A DNA stretch of 64,000 bases from Bacteroidota bacterium (GTDB lineage Bacteria > Bacteroidota > Bacteroidia > 2-12-FULL-35-15): the NCBI GenBank assembly GCA_003151815.1, contig PLYN01000045.1, positions 1 to 64,000 of the forward strand, written 5' to 3'. Each line of letters begins with the position of its first letter. Position 1 is the stretch's first letter. Below the pieces are notes generated by a model. It did no database searches, was not told the origin of the DNA, and was given only the letters and a program-made list of their open reading frames with translations. The position numbers and the translations under genes were made by a program. Below are positions 8,521-19,224 of the stretch, piece by piece.

Positions 8521-8556
8521 CCCCTCTCTAACTCTCCCCACAAGGGAGAGGATGTG
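8521..8556. repeat. C/G-rich palindromic repeat (copy 1) between rsgA and dtd
   Basis: ctctccc (8532-8538) and gggagag (8544-8550) with loop cacaa, preceded by cccctctctaa. Same layout as copies at 48837, 48911, 51829, 51921 and 62653: a C-rich lead, then a C-rich arm, a short loop and a G-rich arm. It fills the junction between rsgA (stop 8564) and dtd (start 8517). Confidence 0.75.
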
Positions 8557-8563
8557 TTAGCTC

Positions 8564-9484
8564 TTAATTAAGTTCTTCTCCATTCATAATTCCAATATAA
8601 CTATTGTACCTTGATTGAGCAATTTCACCCTTCTCAACAGCTTCAATAACCGCACATTTCGGTTCATTGATATGAATGCAATTATTAAATTTACATTGAT
8701 TTTTCAAGGCACGCATTTCAGGAAAATAACCTGAAATTTCTTCCTTTTCCATGTCTACTAATCCTAATTCCTTGATACCCGGCGTATCAATAATAAATCC
8801 ACCATAAGCCAATGGATGCATTTCTGCGAAGGTTGTAGTGTGTTTTCCTTTTGAATGCATATCAGAGATCTCACCGGTACGCAGATCTAATCTTGAATCC
8901 ATCGCATTTACCAAAGTAGATTTCCCAACGCCTGAATGCCCTGAAACCAATGTGATTTTATCCTTTGTTAATTCTTTCAATACATCAATTGCTTTATTTT
9001 TTGTTGCGGAAACCTTATAACATTTATATCCTATTTTTTCATAAATACTAATGAACGCATCTAATTCAGTCATTGCCTTTACATCATCCTCAAATAGATC
9101 CACTTTATTAAAAATTATACTTGTTGGAATGTGATATGCCTCAGCAGTCAATAAAAAACGATCAATGAAACCGGCTGATGTACGCGGAAATGCAAGCGTT
9201 ACAATTAAAAATGCCTGATCAACATTGGCTGCAATAATATGCGATTGTTTGGATAAATTAATGGATTTCCGGATGATGTAATTTTTGCGTTCATCCACTT
9301 TATGTATCACCCCTCTTCCATCGGCTTCCATCTCTAACTCAACGTTATCACCAACAGCAATCGGATTTGTTGTTTTTATTCCTGCTATTCTGAACTTTCC
9401 TTTGATACCGCATTCAACAATTTTTCCACTTTCTACTAAAACTGAATACCAACTACCCGTAGATTTTATCACTTTGCCTTTCAT
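8564..9484 (-). CDS. rsgA: ribosome small-subunit-dependent GTPase A
   Basis: A 306-residue circularly permuted GTPase that helps 30S ribosome maturation. Order seen: N-terminal OB-fold (residues 1-75), then G4 (IIFNKVD), G1 P-loop GHSGVGKSTLVN, G3 DTPG and, at the C terminus, the zinc-binding knuckle CKFNNCIHINEPKCAV. The permuted G4-before-G1 order is diagnostic. It starts with ATG at 9484 (MKGKVIKSTGSWY) and runs into a repeat element before dtd. No degeneracy seen. Confidence 0.97.
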   Translation of the reverse strand: MKGKVIKSTGSWYSVLVESGKIVECGIKGKFRIAGIKTTNPIAVGDNVELEMEADGRGVIHKVDERKNYIIRKSINLSKQSHIIAANVDQAFLIVTLAFPRTSAGFIDRFLLTAEAYHIPTSIIFNKVDLFEDDVKAMTELDAFISIYEKIGYKCYKVSATKNKAIDVLKELTKDKITLVSGHSGVGKSTLVNAMDSRLDLRTGEISDMHSKGKHTTTFAEMHPLAYGGFIIDTPGIKELGLVDMEKEEISGYFPEMRALKNQCKFNNCIHINEPKCAVIEAVEKGEIAQSRYNSYIGIMNGEELN

Positions 9485-9676
9485 TGATTAATAGAAAATT
9501 AGAGCATCAAATTTATCAAAAAGAATTAGCTTTGTCATAAAATTAAATTGGAGAGATAGCGAGGGAAGGAATCAGAGAAATGGATAATTTGGGAATTTAA
9601 TAATTCTCCAATTCATCTAATCTCAATTTTTTTTAATTCAACAAACCTCTAATTCACTAATTCATCAATTAAAAAG

Positions 9677-10585
9677 ATGTCAATAAAAGTAAGTAACATA
9701 ACAAAAATATATGGAGAACAACGTGCATTGAATAATGTTTCGTTTGAAGTAAATACAAGTGAAGTAGTTGGTTTTTTGGGTCCTAACGGCGCGGGCAAAT
9801 CTACGATGATGAAAATTTTAACTTGTTTTATTCCGCAGACATCCGGACAAGCCTCTGTATGTGGTTATGATGTAGCAGAAGAAAGTCTGGAAGTAAGAAA
9901 AAATGTTGGTTACCTGCCGGAACACAATCCGTTGTATTTGGATATGTATGTGAAAGAATATTTAGAATTTATTGCGGGCTTGCATAATTTAAAAAATACC
10001 AAACAGCGTATTTCTGAAATGATTGAAATCACAGGATTACAGGTAGAACAAAAAAAGAAGATAGGTGCGCTCTCAAAAGGATATCGTCAGCGCGTAGGAC
10101 TTGCGCAAGCCATGATACACGATCCGAAAGTATTGATATTAGATGAACCTACAACAGGTTTAGACCCTAACCAATTAGCTGAAATAAGAAATTTAATTAT
10201 TGAAGTAGGCAAACAAAAAACCGTTCTGCTTTCAACACACATCATGCAGGAAGTGGAAGCAGTTTGTAATCGCGTTATAATTATCAACAACGGACAAATT
10301 GTAGCGAATGATAAAACATCTGTTTTACAAAATTCTCAAAACCTTAACAAGCAGTTCATCACTGTTGAATTCGACAAAGCGACATCTTACAGCGAATTAA
10401 AAAATATTGAAGGGGTTTTTGATGCTAAAAATATAAAAGGAAACATTTGGCAAATCGAAGCACATACCGAAAAAGACATTCGTGGCGACATTTTCCAATT
10501 TGCTGTAAACAATGGAATGGCAGTTCTTACACTGCAAAAGGAAGAACAAAGATTGGAAGATGTTTTTAAACAACTGACGAAATAA
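9677..10585 (+). CDS. gldA: ABC transporter ATP-binding protein, GldA-like
   Basis: A 302-residue ABC ATPase: Walker A FLGPNGAGKSTMMKIL, Q-loop/LPEHNPLY, signature LSKGYRQRVGLAQAM, Walker B VLILDEPTTGLDP and H-loop STHIMQEVEAV. The opening MSIKVSNITKIYGEQRALNNVSFEV and the C-terminal extension (about residues 225-302) match GldA, the ATPase of the gliding-associated GldAFG exporter. The membrane partners GldF and GldG are not in this window. In many Bacteroidota GldA homologues exist without gliding, so the name reflects family rather than proven motility. Confidence 0.8.
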   Translation: MSIKVSNITKIYGEQRALNNVSFEVNTSEVVGFLGPNGAGKSTMMKILTCFIPQTSGQASVCGYDVAEESLEVRKNVGYLPEHNPLYLDMYVKEYLEFIAGLHNLKNTKQRISEMIEITGLQVEQKKKIGALSKGYRQRVGLAQAMIHDPKVLILDEPTTGLDPNQLAEIRNLIIEVGKQKTVLLSTHIMQEVEAVCNRVIIINNGQIVANDKTSVLQNSQNLNKQFITVEFDKATSYSELKNIEGVFDAKNIKGNIWQIEAHTEKDIRGDIFQFAVNNGMAVLTLQKEEQRLEDVFKQLTK

Positions 10586-10591
10586 ACAAAA

Positions 10592-10852
10592 ATGTATTTA
10601 TTTAAAAAGACAATAATTTATTCTCTGCCAATCTGGTTATATATAATAATTGCTTGTTATTTTACATTGCCTGAAAGTCTTATTAAATATACCTCTTGGA
10701 TAGATTTACCTGGAGTTTTTGTAGGAATGTTGTTTTCAAAGGGTAGTATTCACAACATGAATAGAGAATTAATTCTAATCGGGAATATCCTTTTTTATTA
10801 TTTATTGATATTGTTTGTGCTTTCCTTGTTTGAGCAGAAAAGCAGAAAATAA
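10592..10852 (+). CDS. small membrane protein, hypothetical
   Basis: An 86-residue protein starting 6 nt after the ABC ATPase stop. It has a hydrophobic N-terminal segment (about residues 10-27, YSLPIWLYIIIACYFT) and a C-terminal one (about 61-80, ILIGNILFYYLLILFVLSLF) ending in a basic EQKSRK tail, so two membrane helices with both ends inside are likely. No family recognised. Close spacing implies co-transcription with the ATPase. Confidence 0.6.
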   Translation: MYLFKKTIIYSLPIWLYIIIACYFTLPESLIKYTSWIDLPGVFVGMLFSKGSIHNMNRELILIGNILFYYLLILFVLSLFEQKSRK

Positions 10853-10928
10853 ATATTTTCCAATTAATTAATTAATTGTATTTTAGCCATCGCAAATTAT
10901 TAAAAAATAAAACCCTAAAAATAAATAA

Positions 10929-12182
10929 ATGCCATACTTATTTACATCAGAATCCGTGTCGGAAGGACATCCGGACAAAGTTGCAGATCAAATTTCTGAC
11001 GCCTTAATTGACAACTTTTTAGCATTTGATCCTGAATCAAAAGTTGCTTGCGAAACATTAGTAACCACCGGACAAGTAATTCTTGCAGGAGAAGTGAAAT
11101 CAAAAGCGTATTTAGATGTACAAACTATTGCGCGTGATGTGATCAAAAAAATTGGTTATACCAAAAGTGAATATATGTTCGAAGCAAACTCTTGTGGTGT
11201 GCTTTCTGCTATTCACGAGCAATCTGCTGATATCAATCAAGGAGTTGATAAAAAGAAAAAAGAAGAACAAGGTGCAGGTGATCAGGGAATGATGTTCGGT
11301 TATGCAACAAACGAAACCGATAATTATATGCCTTTAGCATTGGATTTAGCTCATGCTATTTTATTAGAACTTGCTGCTTTACGTAAAGAAGATAAACAAA
11401 TTAAATATTTGCGTCCTGATGCAAAATCACAAGTAACATTGGAATACAATGATAATAATGTCCCTGTACGTATTGATGCAATTGTTGTTTCTACACAACA
11501 TGATGATTTTGATGCTGAAGCAAAAATGTTAGCTAAGATCAAAAAAGACATCGTTGAAATTTTAATTCCAAGAGTAAAAAAGAATTATCCTAAATACGCT
11601 CATTTATTTAATAATAAGATCAATTATCACATTAACCCAACAGGCAAATTTGTTATTGGTGGGCCACACGGTGATACAGGATTAACTGGTCGTAAAATTA
11701 TTGTTGATACGTATGGTGGAAAAGGTGCTCACGGTGGTGGTGCATTCTCAGGTAAAGATCCTTCTAAAGTAGATCGTTCAGCAGCGTATGCTACCCGCCA
11801 CATTGCAAAAAATTTAGTTGCTGCCGGTATTTGTTCTGAAGTATTGGTTCAAGTATCATATGCAATCGGTGTTGCGCAACCAATGGGTATTTATGTTAAC
11901 ACTTACGGGACTGCAAAAGTAAAAATGAATGACGGTCAAATTTCTAAATTAGTAGAAAACACATTTGATATGCGTCCTTACTTTATTGAACAACGTTTAA
12001 AATTAAGAAATCCTATTTATAGTGAAACGGCTGCATATGGCCATATGGGACGCAAAAACGAGATCATTACAAAAACATTCAAATCTCCTGACGGCAAAGA
12101 GAAAAAAATAAAAGTTGAATTATTTACCTGGGAAAAATTAGATTATGTTGCGAAAGTAAAAGCAGCATTTAAATTAAAATAA
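10929..12182 (+). CDS. metK: S-adenosylmethionine synthetase
   Basis: Makes S-adenosylmethionine from methionine and ATP. The 417-residue protein carries [20 protein letters not shown] at the N terminus, the ATP-binding [15 protein letters not shown] hexapeptide region and the phosphate-binding [19 protein letters not shown] motif. Length exceeds the E. coli enzyme (384) but is typical for Bacteroidota, which have an extra segment in the middle. It is followed by a clear terminator at 12201-12231. No SAM riboswitch was recognised in the 76-nt leader. Confidence 0.97.
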   Translation: MPYLFTSESVSEGHPDKVADQISDALIDNFLAFDPESKVACETLVTTGQVILAGEVKSKAYLDVQTIARDVIKKIGYTKSEYMFEANSCGVLSAIHEQSADINQGVDKKKKEEQGAGDQGMMFGYATNETDNYMPLALDLAHAILLELAALRKEDKQIKYLRPDAKSQVTLEYNDNNVPVRIDAIVVSTQHDDFDAEAKMLAKIKKDIVEILIPRVKKNYPKYAHLFNNKINYHINPTGKFVIGGPHGDTGLTGRKIIVDTYGGKGAHGGGAFSGKDPSKVDRSAAYATRHIAKNLVAAGICSEVLVQVSYAIGVAQPMGIYVNTYGTAKVKMNDGQISKLVENTFDMRPYFIEQRLKLRNPIYSETAAYGHMGRKNEIITKTFKSPDGKEKKIKVELFTWEKLDYVAKVKAAFKLK

Positions 12183-12200
12183 TATCTTTAAATTATAAAA

Positions 12201-12231
12201 AATCCCGCTACAAATTACTTGTAGCGGGATT
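12201..12231 (+). terminator. metK terminator
   Basis: Perfect 13-bp stem aatcccgctacaa / ttgtagcgggatt with loop attac, followed by a T-rich stretch (tttacatttt), 18 nt after the metK stop. Confidence 0.9.
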
Positions 12232-12328
12232 TTACATTTTAATTATAACAAACAATCGTAACAAAACTATTATCATTAACCGCTGTTGAAACTAACCTCG
12301 ACTCAAAATAGATAAATAATAAACTCAT

Positions 12329-12799
12329 CTATTTTTTTGTTTTCTCTTTTAGCATCATATTCTCCTTTTCTGCATTTTCAATTGCTTCATTAAAATTTTT
12401 AGCATGCTCTTTCACCTTTATTTGATCAGGTTCAGGCTTTTTCAACTCTTCATGTAATAAATTAGAATGTTTTGTGGCTTCTTCATGATGTTTTGTAATA
12501 TTTGTATTATGAGGTTTTGCCGCTTCCTTTTTATTTTCAGGAATTGACGCCTTTAAATTTTCATGTGCCATTTTCGCCTTCTCTAAATGTTTTGTTGCTT
12601 CTTTTGCATTCTTACTTTGTTCTTCTTTTGTTTTAGCTTCTCCACTTGTAATTTTCTGAAGGTGACTTTTAACAGCTGCATGATGCATTGAAAGCGAATC
12701 GTGATGAGCCGCTACATGCTGTGCCGACAACGTTCCAACAATAGTTACAAATAACAATGTAGCCAAAGTTGCGTTAATTTTTTTCTTTAATTTTTTCAT
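12329..12799 (-). CDS. secreted His/Lys-rich helical protein
   Basis: A 156-residue protein with a signal peptide (KKLKKKINATLATLLFVTIVGTLSAQ, probable cleavage after SAQ) and a mature part rich in His, Lys, Glu and Ala (HVAAHHDSLSMHH, THNTNITKHHEEATKHS-like runs). It should be almost all helix, with periodic charge suggesting a coiled coil. Histidine-rich periplasmic proteins can bind metal ions; here that is only a guess from composition. It faces metK tail to tail. No family recognised. Confidence 0.65.
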   Translation of the reverse strand: MKKLKKKINATLATLLFVTIVGTLSAQHVAAHHDSLSMHHAAVKSHLQKITSGEAKTKEEQSKNAKEATKHLEKAKMAHENLKASIPENKKEAAKPHNTNITKHHEEATKHSNLLHEELKKPEPDQIKVKEHAKNFNEAIENAEKENMMLKEKTKK

Positions 12800-13010
12800 A
12801 GTTACTATAATTTTAGTTTAATGATATTTAATTTTCGGAAGCAAAAGTATATCTGATTATTACCTTTGAAAATGACCTTTGCCATTTCTTTAATTGATTT
12901 TGGTCTTTTCAAAATTTCCTAAATCAAACAAAACAACATTATTAATAATCTCTGAAAACCCATAAAACTTTTATTAACTTTAAACTTTCAAACTTTAAAC
13001 TAAAATAAAA

Positions 13011-13454
13011 ATGGCATTAGAAGAAAAAATTAATTCCGATATTAAAACTGCTATGTTAGCTAAAGATGCTGCAAGGTTAGACGCTTTACGTGCTGTGAAA
13101 TCAGCGATATTATTATTAAAAACTTCCGCCGAAGGGTATTCGGATGATACTGAATTAAAGGCATTGCAAAAAATGGTGAAGCAACGCAAAGAAACAGCTG
13201 ATATCTATAAAACCCAAAGTCGCGCTGATCTGGCAGATGTTGAATTATTTCAGGCAAATGTTATTGAATCTTATTTGCCAAAACAAATGAGTGAAGAAGA
13301 TGTGAAAGCCGAAATTGTAAAAATTATTGCTTCAGTTGGCGCTACTTCATCTGCCGATATGGGAAAAGTAATGGGAGTTGCCTCAAAACAATTAGCAGGT
13401 AAAGCGGATGGTAAAATTATTTCAGTTATTGTAAAAGAATTATTGAGTAAATAA
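13011..13454 (+). CDS. GatB/YqeY domain protein
   Basis: A 147-residue protein of the YqeY family: MALEEKINSDIKTAMLAKDAARLDALRAVKSAI, KMVKQRKETADIYK and the end DMGKVMGVASKQLAGKADGKIISVIVKELLS match the C-terminal tail domain shared with GatB of the Asp/Glu-tRNA amidotransferase. The domain binds tRNA; the free-standing protein's role is not well defined. Full length, with a bidirectional terminator after it (13472-13506) shared with groL. Confidence 0.92.
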   Translation: MALEEKINSDIKTAMLAKDAARLDALRAVKSAILLLKTSAEGYSDDTELKALQKMVKQRKETADIYKTQSRADLADVELFQANVIESYLPKQMSEEDVKAEIVKIIASVGATSSADMGKVMGVASKQLAGKADGKIISVIVKELLSK

Positions 13455-13471
13455 AAAAAACTTTAGTTCAA

Positions 13472-13506
13472 AAAAAACCTCCATGCAAAATGCATGGAGG
13501 TTTTTT
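13472..13506. terminator. bidirectional terminator between yqeY and groL
   Basis: Perfect stem aaaaaacctccatgca / tgcatggaggtttttt around aaa. It lies between the convergent yqeY (+) and groL (-) genes, with T-runs on both strands, so it should work in both directions. Confidence 0.92.
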
Positions 13507-13536
13507 AGAATTTAGATTTGAGTTTAGAATTTTACA

Positions 13537-15195
<1,659 letters not shown>

Positions 15196-15248
15196 TTAAT
15201 TGTTAATTATCATTGTTTTTTTTACAACACACAAATTCGTAATTCGTT

Positions 15249-15275
15249 TGTCACCCTGAGCTTGTCGAAGGGCGT
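15249..15275. repeat. dispersed repeat CACCCTGAGCTTGTCGAAGGG
   Basis: The groES-groL gap contains gtcaccctgagcttgtcgaagggc, an imperfect palindrome (ccct ... aggg) that I recognise as a motif recurring in many bacterial genomes. Relatives in this window are at 11-45 and inside purT at 35062-35085. Confidence 0.7.
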
Positions 15276-15288
15276 AATTCATAGAGGA

Positions 15289-15591
15289 TTATACTACCGC
15301 AAAAATATCGCTTTCGCGCATGATCAAGTAATCTTTACCTTCTAAAGAAACTTCTGTACCGGCGTATTTACCATATAACACAACGTCACCAACTTTCACC
15401 TCCGGTTTATTACCCTTGTCATCTATCGCACTAACCGCAATTACTTTTCCTCTTTGAGGTTTTTCTTTTGCCGTATCCGGAATTATAATTCCTCCTTTGG
15501 TTTTTTCTTCAGCTGCTGCTGCTTCCACCACTACTCTGTTTTGAGTGCCTGCAACTGGCTTGATGTTTATTTTCGTACTTTCTTTTGCCAT
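15289..15591 (-). CDS. groS: co-chaperonin GroES
   Basis: A 100-residue GroEL lid protein. It has the mobile-loop region [26 protein letters not shown] and the [34 protein letters not shown] end. The N-terminal [22 protein letters not shown] is slightly longer than the E. coli protein. It heads the groS-groL operon. I found no CIRCE element in the upstream 180 nt. Confidence 0.97.
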   Translation of the reverse strand: MAKESTKINIKPVAGTQNRVVVEAAAAEEKTKGGIIIPDTAKEKPQRGKVIAVSAIDDKGNKPEVKVGDVVLYGKYAGTEVSLEGKDYLIMRESDIFAVV

Positions 15592-15717
15592 TTTGTATTT
15601 ATAATTTAAAGGTTTATTATTTTAAAAATTTCGTTCCTGCAATGTCAGTTATTATGCCAAAAAGTTGATCAATATCTTTTATGGACAATTTTTCAGTTTT
15701 ATCAAAAAAGCAAAAAA

Positions 15718-15749
15718 AATGTCAGAGTATGTGGTGACACTCTGACATT
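15718..15749 (-). terminator. secG terminator
   Basis: Stem aatgtcagagt / actctgacatt (11 bp, perfect) with loop atgtggtgac; on the minus strand it is followed by TTTTTTTT. Located 24 nt after the secG stop. Confidence 0.85.
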
Positions 15750-15772
15750 ATTCATGTAAAATGTTAGATAAC

Positions 15773-16105
15773 TTATTTTGCAGCCGGACTTGGTGCTGCT
15801 ATAGGAGCTTCCGGTGCAGATGCTCCAGCTTCTACACCTTTTTGACGAGTTACAGATTCTGTTCCTGCAGCTTCACCATCAGATGGTTTGTTATAGGCTG
15901 TCGAAATCAAACTTAATACAAATAAAGCACCAGCTAATGTCCATGTTGCTTTTTCTAAAAAGTCACCTGTTTTACGAACTCCCATTACTTGATTTGATGA
16001 AGCAAAAGAAGATGCCAATCCCCCACCCTTAGAGTTTTGTACTAAAACGACTAAAATTAAAAGTAGACAAACTATTATTATTAATATTGATATCAGAGTT
16101 CCCAT
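15773..16105 (-). CDS. secG: preprotein translocase subunit SecG
   Basis: A 110-residue SecYEG subunit. The first membrane helix (LISILIIIVCLLLILVVLVQNSKGGGL) with the QNSKGGGL signature, and the second (ATWTLAGALFVLSLIST), are typical SecG. The C-terminal Ala/Pro-rich tail (EAGASAPEAPIAAPSPAAK) is common in Bacteroidota SecG. It follows the TPR-like gene by 14 nt, so both are probably in one transcript with lptE and the sigma-54 regulator. Confidence 0.93.
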   Translation of the reverse strand: MGTLISILIIIVCLLLILVVLVQNSKGGGLASSFASSNQVMGVRKTGDFLEKATWTLAGALFVLSLISTAYNKPSDGEAAGTESVTRQKGVEAGASAPEAPIAAPSPAAK

Positions 16106-16119
16106 TTTTATTGTTTTAT

Positions 16120-17250
16120 TTATTGTTTTTGTTGATTAATAAGTTTTCTTAAATTTTTAATTTGGGACGCAAAGTAAAGTCTTTTTTCCGGATATTTCAA
16201 ACGTAAATTCTCATATGCCTCCAAAGCCTTGATATAATTACCTTGCATCATAAATATTTTAGCCAACGTTTCGCTTACAAAAGTGATATCATCCGCCACG
16301 CTTTGTTTGGCCATGTTCACAGGATTATAAAATTCCACCTTAGGTTTTGGCAATTTAGGTTCCTCACGTAAAAATTTATCTATCAAATCAATGTCCGATT
16401 TTTTCTCTACAATTGCTTCTACTTTGATTTCTTCCTTTATAACTTCGGGAACCCTTGCTGACGCATGTTTCAACCAGTCTAAAAACGAATGCTGTTGGGA
16501 AATATCATCACGCACGTGCGTAACAATTTTTTCTTCGGGTGAAATTTTAATATCAGCAGCAACTAAAGGCGCTGCCGGAATATTTAAAACAAAATTTGAT
16601 TCAACAATAACTTGTTCTTCTTCCTCCTCTATTACCCCGTCATCTTCACTGAAAGGCTCTATATTTAATACTTCCAGTTCAATTGTTGCAATCGCTACTT
16701 GCGATAAATATTCTTTTTCCAACTCATCATTACCCTCAACGCTTTCTTGAACAAGAATGCCATTACGAATTTCTACGACCTCTGTGATCCCAATAAATTC
16801 AACCTTTTTTTCAAGTATAGGTTCATTAGACGTTTCTATAATTTCTAATGAATTTATACTTACTTCTAAGTTCGTTTCTTGTACTTCAACTTCAACAACA
16901 AGTTGATCTATTGAATTAATTTTAACTTCCTGATCAACAATTTGATTTATCTCTTTATCGATAACCAAATTTTTAATTACTATTTTTTCTTCAGGTTGTT
17001 TTACTATTTCTGGTTCTGATTGCTTGGTAATTAAGCGATGCAGCACTTTTCTATCAGTGGCATAAGCAGCAGTTATTTTCAACTGATTATTATAATGGAT
17101 GCTATGCTGATTATGCAAACTTTTAGCATACAATAAATGTGCGGTTTGAAAATAGGGGAAATTTTTCAAGAGTTCCGCAAGCAAAACTCCATCGTTGCCC
17201 GATAATTTATCAGGATGATTGATATAGGATATGAATTGATTACGGTTCAT
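16120..17250 (-). CDS. hypothetical protein with C-terminal TPR-like repeat
   Basis: A 376-residue cytosolic protein. The first 75 residues (MNRNQFISYINHPDKLSGNDGVLLAELLKNFPYFQTAHLLYAKSLHN in part) form a helical block, the middle (about 85-260) is very acidic and low-complexity with many Glu/Val, and the end (LAKIFMMQGNYIKALEAYENLRLKYPEKRLYFASQI) is one TPR-like pair. The family is conserved in Bacteroidota between lptE and secG; its function is unknown to me. The position suggests an envelope or secretion link. Confidence 0.7.
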   Translation of the reverse strand: MNRNQFISYINHPDKLSGNDGVLLAELLKNFPYFQTAHLLYAKSLHNQHSIHYNNQLKITAAYATDRKVLHRLITKQSEPEIVKQPEEKIVIKNLVIDKEINQIVDQEVKINSIDQLVVEVEVQETNLEVSINSLEIIETSNEPILEKKVEFIGITEVVEIRNGILVQESVEGNDELEKEYLSQVAIATIELEVLNIEPFSEDDGVIEEEEEQVIVESNFVLNIPAAPLVAADIKISPEEKIVTHVRDDISQQHSFLDWLKHASARVPEVIKEEIKVEAIVEKKSDIDLIDKFLREEPKLPKPKVEFYNPVNMAKQSVADDITFVSETLAKIFMMQGNYIKALEAYENLRLKYPEKRLYFASQIKNLRKLINQQKQ

Positions 17251-17325
17251 TTGTTTGACATACGAGTTGCGATTGTCGAATAACGAATTTTCGTACCTCG
17301 TTAATCGTACTTCAATAATTTATTC

Positions 17326-17862
17326 TTACCAATCGTTTAAAGCCCTATTAAAAATATCTTGCACCAATTGTACATTTATGTCATGTATCAACTGATCTTC
17401 AACTGATGCGATGCCTTGCGCGCTTGGATAATCGGCAAAACGACTAAAAGATTGCTCGAAATTTTTTTTCTCATCAAACGAACAGGTATATTTTACATTT
17501 ACCGTTATCGTCAACCTATTCATAGCTGCTTGATCAATGCCAGCTTGTATGGCAATGGGTTTCGTTAAATATCCGGTTACACTGCCTTCAAAATTTAAGT
17601 CGCCTCCTTTATTAACAAGTGCTAAACGGGTTTGTGTACTTAATTTATCACGCAACGCTTCGGAAAACGTTTGACTTAAAGTTGGCGGAGCGAGAGATGC
17701 ATTGTTAACAAAATAGAGTACAGAAACCGTCTTCGCTTCAGGAGGAATAGAAGCTCCACTAAAAGAATAACTCATTTTGCAACTTGATAGAAGAAGCAAG
17801 ACACAAGACACAAGAATCAAGATTTGTTTCTTGCCTGAAAGAAATGTTAGTATTTTATTCAA
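17326..17862 (-). CDS. lptE: LptE family LPS-assembly lipoprotein
   Basis: A 178-residue lipoprotein. Signal peptide with lipobox ends LLLLSSC (Cys 28); after it SYSFSGASIPPEAKTVSVLYFVN is the Bacteroidota LptE opening, followed by SQTFSEALRDKLSTQTRL and ANFEGSVTGYL-like beta-strands. LptE sits with the LptD barrel in the outer membrane and delivers lipopolysaccharide to the surface; lptD itself is not in this window. It is followed by the TPR-like gene and secG, in the same direction. Confidence 0.87.
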   Translation of the reverse strand: MNKILTFLSGKKQILILVSCVLLLLSSCKMSYSFSGASIPPEAKTVSVLYFVNNASLAPPTLSQTFSEALRDKLSTQTRLALVNKGGDLNFEGSVTGYLTKPIAIQAGIDQAAMNRLTITVNVKYTCSFDEKKNFEQSFSRFADYPSAQGIASVEDQLIHDINVQLVQDIFNRALNDW

Positions 17863-17901
17863 TTTTTATTTTTTTATTCCCTATTCGCTTTTAACTATTC
17901 G

Positions 17902-19140
17902 CTATATGCTGTATTCATTAATCTTACGATAAAGCGTCCTTTCAGAGATACCCAATTCTTTAGCAGCATTTTTACGCTTACCTTTATGCTTTGCCAAGGC
18001 TTTTTTAATCATATCTTCTTCGATCTCATGCAATGATAAATTTTCTTCCGTTACAACTGCCTGAATAGGACCATCCTCTTTCTGTTTAATAAAAGTTGGC
18101 GTGGTAGTATTATAACCCAATTGCAACGTTGTTTCAGGAGAACCTACCTCCTGATATAATTTTTTAATAAGGGGGGCATTTTCAGGTTGAAAATCCTGAT
18201 TGAGCTGATTATCATTTTCAATAAGATCAACCACAATTTTTTTCAGATCCTGTAGATCTTTTTTCATATCGAACAAAACTTTATATAAAAGATCCCGTTC
18301 GCTAAAATCTCCACCACCTTGTGCTGTATTACTTATTATCATTGGCAATTGAGATGTTGAGCGTTGAGGAAGATAGTTGCTCATTATTGCAGCATTGATT
18401 TCACGTTGTTTTTCTATCACCGAAATTTGTTCAGTAATATTTTTCAACTGACGAACATTTCCTTGCCAGTAATAATTCGTCAACAACTGTTCGGCTTCTT
18501 CATCCAGCTTTATTGCAGGCATTCGATATTTTGCCGAAAAATCAGCAGCAAATTTCCTGAACAACAAATAAATATCCTGTTTACGATCACGCAATGATGG
18601 AACAATGATCGGCACCGTATTTAAACGATAATACAGATCTTCTCTGAACTTGCCTTTTTCAATGGCTTGTGTAATATTTACATTAGTTGCAGCCACAACA
18701 CGTACATCTGTTTTTAACACTTTAGATGAACCTACTTTAATAAATTCTCCACTTTCCAATACCCGCAACAAACGTGCTTGTGTGGCAGAAGGCATTTCAG
18801 CTACCTCATCTAAAAAAATTGTTCCACCGTTTGCAACTTCAAAATAACCCTTACGCGCTTCATGTGCACCTGTGAAAGAACCTTTTTCATGTCCGAAAAG
18901 TTCAGAGTCGATTGTCCCTTCGGGTATCGCACCGCAGTTTACAGCAATGTATTGACCATGTTTACGAGCGCTTAAATTGTGTATGATCTTTGGAAACACT
19001 TCTTTACCGGTACCGCTTTCTCCTGTTATCAAAACCGTTAGATCAGTTGGTGCAACCTGCTTTGCAATGTCAATTGCACGGTCAAGTAAAGGAGAACTGC
19101 CAATAATACCAAACCTGTTTTTTATTTCTTGTATTGTCAT
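17902..19140 (-). CDS. sigma-54-dependent transcriptional activator
   Basis: A 412-residue AAA+ activator without a receiver domain: the sigma-54 interaction domain begins almost at the N terminus (FGIIGSSPLLDRAIDIAKQVAPTD), with Walker A GESGTGKEVF, the sigma-54 contact loop GSFTGA (Ser for the usual Ala), Walker B GTIFLDEVAEM and the arginine-finger region REDLYYRLNTVPI. The C-terminal HTH_8/Fis domain (KHKGKRKNAAKELGISERTLYRKINEY) binds DNA. Lacking a sensor, it may be constitutively active or controlled by abundance. In the order miaB, regulator, lptE it is conserved in Bacteroidota, as far as I recall. Confidence 0.93.
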   Translation of the reverse strand: MTIQEIKNRFGIIGSSPLLDRAIDIAKQVAPTDLTVLITGESGTGKEVFPKIIHNLSARKHGQYIAVNCGAIPEGTIDSELFGHEKGSFTGAHEARKGYFEVANGGTIFLDEVAEMPSATQARLLRVLESGEFIKVGSSKVLKTDVRVVAATNVNITQAIEKGKFREDLYYRLNTVPIIVPSLRDRKQDIYLLFRKFAADFSAKYRMPAIKLDEEAEQLLTNYYWQGNVRQLKNITEQISVIEKQREINAAIMSNYLPQRSTSQLPMIISNTAQGGGDFSERDLLYKVLFDMKKDLQDLKKIVVDLIENDNQLNQDFQPENAPLIKKLYQEVGSPETTLQLGYNTTTPTFIKQKEDGPIQAVVTEENLSLHEIEEDMIKKALAKHKGKRKNAAKELGISERTLYRKINEYSI

Positions 19141-19224
19141 TTTTACGAAAAAATAAGTTTATATAAATTCATTTTTTTTCTCTGTGTAACTCTGTTTTCT
19201 CTGTGAACTCTGTGTTGAAAATAA

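Noticed and set aside
10853-10928. SAM riboswitch before metK
   Set aside because: The 76-nt leader is nearly pure AT and has no visible stems.
15592-15690. Sigma-54 promoter before groES (TTGGCA ... TTGCA)
   Set aside because: The GG and GC dinucleotides are 18 bases apart instead of 12, so the -24/-12 geometry is not met.
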